Source of the DNA: Clostridia bacterium
Lineage (GTDB): Bacteria > Bacillota > Clostridia > Christensenellales > Borkfalkiaceae
Assembly: GCA_900769565.1 (NCBI GenBank)
Contig: CAAGHC010000056.1
Coordinates: 1 to 28,921 of the forward strand
Direction: 5' to 3'
Length of the DNA: 28,921 nucleotides
The number at the start of each line of letters is the position of its first letter. Positions within the stretch are counted from its first letter, which is position 1. Positions 23,804 through 28,921 of the stretch are shown here, piece by piece. Both the position numbers and the translations under genes were made by a program. Below the pieces are notes generated by a model. That model was not told the origin of the DNA. It did no database searches and worked only from the letters and a program-made list of their open reading frames with translations.

Positions 23804-23992
23804 TTATTCGCCCGTATACCCCCAAACTACCGTTGCTTGGCAATCAGAATTCCAATAACTATTCCAGCCGTCAGGTTGACTAGTTGCCTCACAGTTTATG
23901 GTTAGTAAATTATTGCAACCATAGAATGCACCATAACCGATACTTGTTACACTGCTCGGTATGGTTATACTCGTTAAGCCCGTGCACTTTTG
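23804..23992 (-). pseudogene. 3' remnant of a BspA-type leucine-rich-repeat surface protein gene
   Basis: The frame encodes about 60 residues reading LTSITIPSSVTSIGYGAF and ending VVWGYTGE. The first is the LRR_5 (BspA-like) repeat, and the second is a common C-terminal end of such surface proteins in gut Clostridia. A full gene would be far longer and have a signal peptide; here only the last repeat and tail survive, directly after the creatininase-family gene. The nominal ATG (24025) lies inside that gene and has no ribosome binding site. It is most likely a decayed fragment left by a deletion or insertion of the upstream module. It might still be transcribed as a 3' tail. Confidence 0.7.
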
Positions 23993-24008
23993 TTTTATGT
24001 TATAAAAC

Positions 24009-24743
24009 CTATTTAATTGTATCAAGCAAGTATTCTAAAGATTTTTGCACCATTTCGTCACCGATTTTGGTGCTCGCCTCTCTTGCCGATTCGGTAAACC
24101 AGTGTTTAATATCGTCAATTCTACTTAAATCAACGCTATCGGGATACAAACTCATCAAAATTGATGATTCATACTTGCCGGCATGGTCGTAACCGGTAGC
24201 GTTCTGGACTGCCGTACTCATGGTAGGTATTACCTTTATCCAACCGAAAGGATTGTTGTTGCCTTCAAGTTCTTCGTAGTAGTTAGCGTAACTTTCGCTA
24301 CCCCACCAACCTTCACCAAGCGTTTCTTCTAAATATTCCATAGTCGCACGCTTTGCCGCCGTTCGATAACATAAGGTCATAGGCATTTCAGATTCTTGCT
24401 CGAACTGATGGTGAATTACTACGTAAATGTTTCTATAGCCTGAATATAATAGGCTTTTGAAAACGTAATAAACGTAATCTTCAAACGCACGTTCGGGAAC
24501 GTGGACAGTACCGCTCTTTCTACCGCCTACAGCATAACTCGACGGGCTATATGAAATGGTCGGCGCTATCATGATTTCCTTTTTTTCCGCTACCTTTTTT
24601 ACTAAACCTTCGGCAACCAACGTATCACAACCGTAAGAACAGTGCGCTCCGTGATATTCTACCGTGCCACCAACGATTACGAGTGGAATATTGTTTTCCT
24701 GAACGTGTTTTACTTCTCTAGGAAAAGAATGGTCTAACAACAT
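24009..24743 (-). CDS. Creatininase-family amidohydrolase
   Basis: This 244-residue protein belongs to the creatininase/FAPy-deformylase/mycofactocin MftE family of metal-dependent hydrolases. Metal-site motifs are visible: GGTVEYHGAHCSYGCD (25-40; Glu29, His31, Asp40), a His in VVIHHQFEQE (108-117) and DHAGKYESS (186-194; the family HAGxxETS motif with Glu192). The usual NGHGGN motif is replaced by IHHQFEQE, so the substrate is probably not creatinine. It is the last gene of a three-gene module with the ASRT-family gene and the creatinase-like gene. It starts 12 bases after the ASRT-family gene stop. Confidence 0.85.
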   Translation of the reverse strand: MLLDHSFPREVKHVQENNIPLVIVGGTVEYHGAHCSYGCDTLVAEGLVKKVAEKKEIMIAPTISYSPSSYAVGGRKSGTVHVPERAFEDYVYYVFKSLLYSGYRNIYVVIHHQFEQESEMPMTLCYRTAAKRATMEYLEETLGEGWWGSESYANYYEELEGNNNPFGWIKVIPTMSTAVQNATGYDHAGKYESSILMSLYPDSVDLSRIDDIKHWFTESAREASTKIGDEMVQKSLEYLLDTIK

Positions 24744-24755
24744 AACGTATTCTCC

Positions 24756-25118
24756 TTAAAAAGCTAGCGTGGTGTAGTAAGCAAGGTTGGTTTGACGATT
24801 GTCAAGTCTACCGTATTGTACAACTATAGGTTGACTGCTTGAAAGTTTCATAGCGTACTGGGTTTCTAGCGGAACTTTATATCCGCACATATGTTCAACG
24901 TTGTTCATTCGGAAACATTTTACCGTTTGCGGTTCGATTTCCCAAGTAATATCTTCGTAAACGGGTTGGTCAACAAAGTATAGTTTTACTTTAATTACCG
25001 CTTTTTTCTTGCTATCGTTAACGATAACAACGCTTTCGTGGCCCTTTAATACGCCTTCGCCTTCGGGGGGAAGTTCACAGTCGGGAATTACCCAATATTT
25101 TTTTCCTACAACTTTCAT
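24756..25118 (-). CDS. ASRT-family (Anabaena sensory rhodopsin transducer-like) small protein
   Basis: This 120-residue beta-sandwich protein resembles the Anabaena sensory rhodopsin transducer. The matching C-terminal signature is PIVVQYGRLDNRQTNLAYY near residues 96-114, followed by TTLAF; upstream, HESVVIVND and KCFRMNNVE align with the HETVCILN and KHVRFNDL blocks. No rhodopsin gene is present. Members outside cyanobacteria have been proposed to bind small molecules, probably sugars. I choose the ATG at 25118, six bases after an AGGTG; ATG 25124 and GTG 25127 are alternatives. It sits between a creatinase-like and a creatininase-family gene, suggesting a binding or regulatory subunit for that module. 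Confidence 0.85.
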   Translation of the reverse strand: MKVVGKKYWVIPDCELPPEGEGVLKGHESVVIVNDSKKKAVIKVKLYFVDQPVYEDITWEIEPQTVKCFRMNNVEHMCGYKVPLETQYAMKLSSSQPIVVQYGRLDNRQTNLAYYTTLAF

Positions 25119-25130
25119 CTTCATCACCTA

Positions 25131-26306
25131 TTAGAAGTTAAGTTCGATTAAGCCGTGTTTTTCAAGATAATCGGTGTATGATTCTACCCCGTTTTCTTTA
25201 ATAGCGATTCCCTTTTCCCAACGGCATCCAAACGTTGAACCTGATATAAAGGTGTCTACTTGGAAAGTCATATTCTTTTGAAGAATATAGTCTGACGAAG
25301 TTTCCATCCAGGGTGCTTCAACTTCTATCATACCCGTTCCGTGGCAAGGTCCGTATACGTAGTTCTTTTCGTATCCTGCATCCTTAAACGCTTGCAAGAA
25401 TTGTTTGGGTACGATATCTGCCTTAATGCCTGCTTTAAGGTTTTCAGTCGTCCAATTGTGCATCTTTAAGCAGAATTCTACAAGTTCTTTCTTTTCGCCT
25501 TCTGCCTTGCCCATAAATACAGGTAGACCGATTGCAGGTGAATAACCGTCGATTTTTGCAGAAAGGTTTAATTGAACGATATCGTTTGCACCGATTTGCT
25601 TATAGGTTGAACGGCTGATTGCGTGACGAGTTGATGATTCGCTGAATACGTACATGGGTAAACCTTCGTATTCTGCACCGTTTTCATAAATTACTCTTTG
25701 TGCAATACCTACCATTTGAAGTTCGGTAACACCCGGTTTTAACGCCTTGATAACTTCGTCGGTAGCAAGTTCTACGATTCTGAAACCCTCTTTGATACAA
25801 GCAAGTTCGTTTTCAGATTTGATAGAACGTAGTGCAACCATTATATCACTACAAATAGATATGTCTGCCTTGGGGAAAGTTTCTTTTAAGCCTTCCATTA
25901 TGGGAAGAGTGCATTCAACATAACTGCCAAGACCGATTTTAATGTTTTCACCCGTAACGCCTACGTAGTTAAACGCATCCTTAAAGGTGTCGGGAACGAG
26001 TTCGGGATAAGCAGGGTCTGCAGATTCACGGAATTCTTTTAATACCATAACTTTGTCAATCTTACCAAAGTCTTTTGCGAAAATTGCAGATTCAGGACCA
26101 ACGAGTAATACTGCCTTACCGTTTGCGCCGATTAAAACGCCTGCCCTTTCAAACAACGGCCAAAAACCTGAAAAATATCTTGCGTTAGCGTAGTCGCTTT
26201 CGGTTGATACTACGAGCATTGCGTCAAGACCCTTTGCTTGAACAAGTTTTGCTGCTTTTGCGATTCTTTCCTGATATTCGTAATCAGGGATACATATTCT
26301 TTGCAT
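25131..26306 (-). CDS. Creatinase/prolidase-fold (M24) protein with altered metal site
   Basis: This 391-residue protein has a creatinase-type N-terminal domain (about residues 10-150) and a pita-bread M24 domain (about 160-385). Aminopeptidase P and prolidase use five metal ligands. Here the first Asp pair reads LNLSAKIDGYSPA, so the ligand positions are Asn247 and Ala258; His322 (CHGTG) and Glu364 (RWEKG) remain and the fourth is Asp351. This resembles creatinase, which needs no metal. A hydrolase of a C-N bond in a guanidino or amide compound is thus more likely than a peptidase. The start is fixed by AAGGAG; the frame extends further upstream without support. Confidence 0.85.
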   Translation of the reverse strand: MQRICIPDYEYQERIAKAAKLVQAKGLDAMLVVSTESDYANARYFSGFWPLFERAGVLIGANGKAVLLVGPESAIFAKDFGKIDKVMVLKEFRESADPAYPELVPDTFKDAFNYVGVTGENIKIGLGSYVECTLPIMEGLKETFPKADISICSDIMVALRSIKSENELACIKEGFRIVELATDEVIKALKPGVTELQMVGIAQRVIYENGAEYEGLPMYVFSESSTRHAISRSTYKQIGANDIVQLNLSAKIDGYSPAIGLPVFMGKAEGEKKELVEFCLKMHNWTTENLKAGIKADIVPKQFLQAFKDAGYEKNYVYGPCHGTGMIEVEAPWMETSSDYILQKNMTFQVDTFISGSTFGCRWEKGIAIKENGVESYTDYLEKHGLIELNF

Positions 26307-26340
26307 AATGTTTCTCCTTGAATTTATGTTTTTTATACAT

Positions 26341-26369
26341 ATTATATATCTTACTATTCGCTTTGTCTT
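26341..26369 (-). promoter_or_regulatory. Promoter of the creatinase-like/ASRT/creatininase operon with weak -35
   Basis: On the minus strand a perfect TATAAT (26341-26346) lies 17 bases from AAGACA (26364-26369), a four-of-six match to -35. It is divergent from AraC-type gene 3, again suggesting an activator-dependent promoter. Confidence 0.6.
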
Positions 26370-26412
26370 TACCAAATCGTCAATTATTTTTGCACAATCG
26401 TAAATAAATTTA

Positions 26413-26441
26413 TTGACAAGTGAACGAGAGCGTTGTATAAT
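26413..26441 (+). promoter_or_regulatory. Consensus promoter of AraC-type gene 3, likely leaderless
   Basis: Perfect TTGACA (26413-26418) and TATAAT (26436-26441) boxes are 17 bases apart. Only six bases separate the -10 from the ATG at 26448, so the mRNA should start at or next to the start codon. Confidence 0.85.
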
Positions 26442-26447
26442 TTCAGT

Positions 26448-27308
26448 ATGGAATTCGTATTAAAAAATTTAAAAAGTAAAATAAGCGTCACGGGTATTGC
26501 AAACGTGCATTTTTTTGAGTTTTCAGAAAATTTCTACACCGAAAACGACAAGCACCCTTTTTACGAACTTATCTTTGTTTCTAGTGGCAAACTTAACATT
26601 AATAGCGACGATTACGTGGGCGCTTTGGAAAAAAATTCACTCATCATTCATAAGCCCAACGAATCACACTCTCTAACCTGCCCAGAAAAAACTGCGCCTA
26701 CGGTAATTATTATAGGTTTTACTTGCGAAGGCGGGGAATTTGATAGATTATCAAAGTCACCCGTACTTTTAAGCGACCTTGAGATTAAAAAACTTGCCGA
26801 AATCGTTAAAGAAGGTAGAAACGTTTTCGCACCTCCGTACGACCAACCTGTTTTCGATATGAAAAAGAAGAAAAACCCACCTTTCGGTGCAGAGCAAATG
26901 CTTAAAATTTTGCTTGAATATTTTTTAATCGGACTATCAAGAAGATTTTTAGACTACGTAGAAACTGCAGAAACCGAATTTTCAGAAACTCTTTCAGTAA
27001 ACGAAATTATCGCTTATATCGACGACAACTATAAAGAAAAAATTACTATCGACGAGTTGGCGTTTATATTCCGTACCAACAGGTCTTCCCTTTGCAAATT
27101 GTTTAAGCTAAATACGGGAAAAACCATTATAGAATACGTGAACAACAAAAAGTTAGAGAGTGCAAAACGTAAAATTTTATCTACCGATAAAACGCTTACC
27201 GAAATTGCAGAAGAACTTAACTTTGAAAGCATCCATTACTTTACTAGATTTTTCAAAAAAATGACGGGGCTATCCCCTAAAGAATACAGAAAAAGCGCAC
27301 TAAAATAA
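26448..27308 (+). CDS. AraC-family regulator 3 (paralogue of regulator 1)
   Basis: This 286-residue regulator has a cupin sensor domain (HPFYELIFVSSGKL, then IIHKPNESHSLTC) and an AraC double HTH (ITIDELAFIFRTNRSSLCKLF and KTLTEIAEELNFESIHYFTRF), ending FKKMTGLSPKEYRK. The HFFEF and HKPNESHSL segments are shared with AraC regulator 1, showing they are paralogues with related ligands. The ATG at 26448 is chosen because it aligns with regulator 1 and follows the promoter at the same six-base distance; a TTG frame from 26433 overlaps the -10 box. It is divergent from the creatinase-like operon and is its likely activator. Confidence 0.92.
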   Translation: MEFVLKNLKSKISVTGIANVHFFEFSENFYTENDKHPFYELIFVSSGKLNINSDDYVGALEKNSLIIHKPNESHSLTCPEKTAPTVIIIGFTCEGGEFDRLSKSPVLLSDLEIKKLAEIVKEGRNVFAPPYDQPVFDMKKKKNPPFGAEQMLKILLEYFLIGLSRRFLDYVETAETEFSETLSVNEIIAYIDDNYKEKITIDELAFIFRTNRSSLCKLFKLNTGKTIIEYVNNKKLESAKRKILSTDKTLTEIAEELNFESIHYFTRFFKKMTGLSPKEYRKSALK

Positions 27309-27318
27309 GTGCGCTTTT
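27291..27318 (+). terminator. Terminator of AraC-type gene 3 overlapping its stop codon
   Basis: Arms AAAAGCGCACT (27291-27301) and AGTGCGCTTTT (27308-27318) enclose AAAATA. The first arm and loop are still coding and the TAA stop lies at the loop edge. Confidence 0.85.
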
Positions 27319-27337
27319 ATTGTTTTCACAATAAATA

Positions 27338-27362
27338 AATCAAACCTCAAAAAGGTCTGATT
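27338..27362. terminator. Terminator of the ROK kinase gene
   Basis: Arms AATCAAACC (27338-27346) and GGTCTGATT (27354-27362) pair with one mismatch. T-rich sequence follows on both strands, so it ends the ROK transcript and can back up the regulator terminator. Confidence 0.75.
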
Positions 27363-27376
27363 TTTTATTCTTTTTC

Positions 27377-28318
27377 TTAATCTATAAGTGCAGCTGCACC
27401 GATTATTCCTGCATCATTCCCAAGCGTTGCAGTAAGTATTTTAGGTGCAGGGGCATCTTTATAACCATAGTCAAATTTTTTGCAGTACTCGTCAAGTAAG
27501 TCGGTAAGATACTTACCCTGTGCGCTTACCCCACCACCTATAATAAATGCCTCTGGACGGAAAATATTTAACATATTAAGCACGCTTTCACCCAAGTACA
27601 TTATATAATTATCTTGCACTTTTTTAGCCGTAGTATCGCCTTGTTTTGCGCACTCAAAAGCCGTTCTGCCGTCTACCTTTTCTATATCGCCACCGACAAA
27701 ATCCCACATTTTGCTACTTTTATCTTGTTCCATAGCAGTCTTGGTTTGTTTGATAAGCGCTGTCGCAGAAGTATAACATTCTATACAACCACTTCTACCA
27801 CAACTGCAAGGCTCGCCACCTAAAATCAAAGTAGCGTGGCCGAGTTCTGCGCCACGAGATTCGTAACCTTCGTATAATTTTTTGTCAATAACTATGCCAC
27901 CGCCAAGTCCCGTGCCGATAGTAAACATTATTACGTCGTTAAAATCTTTTGCTACGCCGTAAACCGTTTCTGCAAGAGCTGCAACGTTTGCATCGTTAGA
28001 AATTACGACCGGGAGGTTAAAACTATCTTTTAACAGTTTAGACAACGAAACGTTTCTCCAACCAAGATTAGGTAAAAACGCTACCATACCCGTTTTTCTG
28101 GTAACTGCACCAGGACAGCCTACGCCAATCCCTTTTAACGATTCAATGCTAATGCCTTGTTCGTTCATCAAATCGTTAATTTGATTTACCATATTATCTA
28201 TACACTCTTTTGCCGTAGGTGCAGTTTTAACTCTATTTTGCCTTACGATTTTGCCGTTTTCATCAACCAAACCGATTTTTATGCTCATTCCCCCGATATC
28301 TATGCCAACTCTATACAT
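27377..28318 (-). CDS. glcK: ROK-family glucokinase
   Basis: This 313-residue cytosolic sugar kinase has the ROK layout: an N-terminal ATP motif VGIDIGGMSIKIGLVDENG (about residues 3-21), the GTGLGGGIVID phosphate loop, the HATL segment and the zinc motif EPCSCGRSGCIECY with three Cys. The length matches Bacillus-type GlcK. It likely phosphorylates glucose, although some ROK proteins act on GlcNAc, mannose or fructose, which would connect it to the neighbouring clusters. It is a single-gene unit with its own promoter and an inverted repeat in the leader. The start ATG follows AAAGGAGTAATA. Confidence 0.92.
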   Translation of the reverse strand: MYRVGIDIGGMSIKIGLVDENGKIVRQNRVKTAPTAKECIDNMVNQINDLMNEQGISIESLKGIGVGCPGAVTRKTGMVAFLPNLGWRNVSLSKLLKDSFNLPVVISNDANVAALAETVYGVAKDFNDVIMFTIGTGLGGGIVIDKKLYEGYESRGAELGHATLILGGEPCSCGRSGCIECYTSATALIKQTKTAMEQDKSSKMWDFVGGDIEKVDGRTAFECAKQGDTTAKKVQDNYIMYLGESVLNMLNIFRPEAFIIGGGVSAQGKYLTDLLDEYCKKFDYGYKDAPAPKILTATLGNDAGIIGAAALID

Positions 28319-28331
28319 TATTACTCCTTTA

Positions 28332-28349
28332 TAAGTGACAATGCACTTA
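28332..28349. promoter_or_regulatory. Inverted repeat in the ROK kinase leader
   Basis: TAAGTG (28332-28337) and CACTTA (28344-28349) are inverted with a six-base centre, between the promoter and the ribosome binding site. It could be an operator or a small leader hairpin. Confidence 0.4.
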
Positions 28350-28366
28350 ACTCATTCATATATATA

Positions 28367-28396
28367 ATTATATACACGCATACGCATTTTGGTCAA
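28367..28396 (-). promoter_or_regulatory. Promoter of the ROK kinase gene
   Basis: On the minus strand TTGACC (28391-28396) and TATAAT (28367-28372) are 18 bases apart. The rest of the stretch from here to the tRNA promoter is AT-rich with no gene that I can see. Confidence 0.75.
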
Positions 28397-28519
28397 GCAA
28401 AAGTTAAAATTTCGTTTAATAAATCTAGTAAAAAGCAACTCTTTTTTAATACTAAAAAGCGTCAAGAATTGCCAGTAAAAAAAAATTTTAAAAAATTTTA
28501 AAATTCCCCTTAAAAACAC

Positions 28520-28548
28520 TTGCCTTTTGTTTTTAAATTTGTTATATT
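28520..28548 (+). promoter_or_regulatory. Promoter of the tRNA cluster
   Basis: TTGCCT (28520-28525) and TATATT (28543-28548) have a 17-base spacer. Transcription should start about 17 bases before the first tRNA. Confidence 0.7.
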
Positions 28549-28571
28549 ATATCAGCAATGGCGAGACGCAC

Positions 28572-28647
28572 GGGAGCATAGCTCAGCTGGGAGAGCATCT
28601 GCCTTACAAGCAGAGGGTCATAGGTTCGAGCCCTATTGTTCCCACCA
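28572..28647 (+). tRNA. tRNA-Val(UAC)
   Basis: A complete cloverleaf: acceptor GGGAGCA with TGTTCCC, anticodon stem TCTGC/GCAGA with loop CTTACAA giving anticodon TAC, and T loop TTCGAGC. Discriminator A and CCA are encoded. Confidence 0.95.
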
Positions 28648-28671
28648 ATATCTCACCATTGCAAATAATGT

Positions 28672-28746
28672 GCGGGAATGGCTCAGTGGTAGAGCGTCGC
28701 CTTGCCAAGGCGAATGTCGCGAGTTCGAATCTCGTTTCCCGCTCCA
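28672..28746 (+). tRNA. tRNA-Gly(GCC)
   Basis: Acceptor GCGGGAA pairs with TTCCCGC, the anticodon loop TTGCCAA gives GCC, and the T loop is TTCGAAT. Discriminator T and an encoded CCA end the gene. Confidence 0.95.
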
Positions 28747-28781
28747 TTTTTTTTATTACGGATATCTCCGTGAGAAGTTAA

Positions 28782-28855
28782 GGCGCCATAGCCAAGCGGT
28801 AAGGCACGGGCCTGCAAAGCCGTCACCCCCAGTTCAAATCTGGGTGGCGCCTCCA
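28782..28855 (+). tRNA. tRNA-Cys(GCA)
   Basis: Acceptor GGCGCCA pairs with TGGCGCC, the anticodon loop CTGCAAA gives GCA, the T stem CCCAG pairs with CTGGG, and TCCA is encoded. The anticodon stem CGGGC/GCCGT pairs at only three of five positions, with the outer two mismatched, unless one G is bulged. Confidence 0.9.
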
Positions 28856-28870
28856 AAACAACTTCATCTC

Positions 28871-28921
28871 GCCGCTGTGGTGGAATAGGCAGACGCAAGG
28901 GACTTAAAATCCCTCGGAGTA
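28871..28921 (+). tRNA. tRNA-Leu(UAA), cut by the window end
   Basis: It starts GCCGCTG TGGTGGAAT, has a class II type D arm and an anticodon stem AGGGA/TCCCT with loop CTTAAAA, giving TAA. The variable arm begins (CGGAGTA) and the window ends there. Confidence 0.88.

Noticed and set aside
23804..24025. A 73-residue BspA-like frame as an intact small gene
   Set aside because: The start lies in the creatininase-family gene with no ribosome binding site and the homologous part is only the C-terminal tail of a much larger family.
26307..26375. Longer start for the creatinase-fold gene
   Set aside because: The added residues are basic and unrelated to the family, overlap the promoter, and the ATG at 26306 has an AAGGAG site.
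26433..26447. N-terminal extension of AraC-type gene 3 from a TTG
   Set aside because: It overlaps the perfect TATAAT box, so it cannot be in the mRNA as a proper start.
28520..28898. Reading frames of 71-122 residues on both strands over the tRNA genes
   Set aside because: They run through four clear tRNA genes, a well known source of false proteins, and have no ribosome binding sites.

Overview
The window comes from an AT-rich, low-GC Gram-positive type genome, most likely an uncultured gut member of the Clostridia. The evidence is strong AGGAGG-like ribosome binding sites, TTGACA/TATAAT promoters, PadR-DUF1700-DUF4097 and ChrA-pair operons, a BspA-type leucine-rich-repeat remnant and CCA-encoding tRNAs. 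The genus cannot be fixed from the sequence alone. Almost all structural genes lie on the minus strand. The plus strand carries an MFS transporter, three AraC-type regulators and the tRNA cluster.

Region 1 (1-4700) is housekeeping-like accessory DNA: a two-gene split chromate-transporter operon, a PadR/DUF1700/DUF4097 envelope operon and an OFA-type MFS permease. Region 2 (4717-18061) is the core of the window and holds two side-by-side modules that look like amino-sugar catabolism. Module A, divergent from AraC regulator 1, encodes a PIG-L deacetylase, a divergent NagB-like protein, a mannitol-1-phosphate-dehydrogenase-like enzyme and a PfkB kinase. Module B, behind a LacI regulator with candidate operators, encodes a KdsD/GutQ-like SIS isomerase, a TIM-like isomerase, a long YjbQ protein, an FGGY kinase, a short cytosolic neutral-ceramidase-like protein, a second divergent NagB-like protein, a NagA-like deacetylase and a LacA/NodL acetyltransferase. 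Both NagB-like proteins keep the fold and the active-site His but lack a key Asp of canonical glucosamine-6-phosphate deaminase. The pathway is therefore unlikely to be plain GlcNAc breakdown and is the best candidate here for an undescribed system.

Region 3 (18162-23726) holds an SGNH hydrolase with its own strong promoter, an L-fucose-isomerase-family enzyme, a class I mannose-6-phosphate isomerase and a fructokinase-like PfkB kinase, divergent from AraC regulator 2. Region 4 (23804-27308) holds a BspA-type gene remnant and a compact module of creatininase-family hydrolase, ASRT-family small protein (the Anabaena sensory rhodopsin transducer family, with no rhodopsin present) and a creatinase/M24-fold protein lacking metal ligands, divergent from AraC regulator 3, a paralogue of regulator 1. 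Region 5 (27377-28921) holds a ROK glucokinase and a tRNA cluster Val-Gly-Cys-Leu, the last cut by the window edge.

Two of the AraC-type genes (1 and 3) appear to be transcribed from promoters that place the start site at or next to the ATG, so they may be leaderless. No glycoside hydrolase, ABC or PTS sugar transporter is visible beside the sugar genes, so import must be encoded elsewhere or use the MFS protein. There are no CRISPR arrays, insertion sequences or replication origins that I can see.
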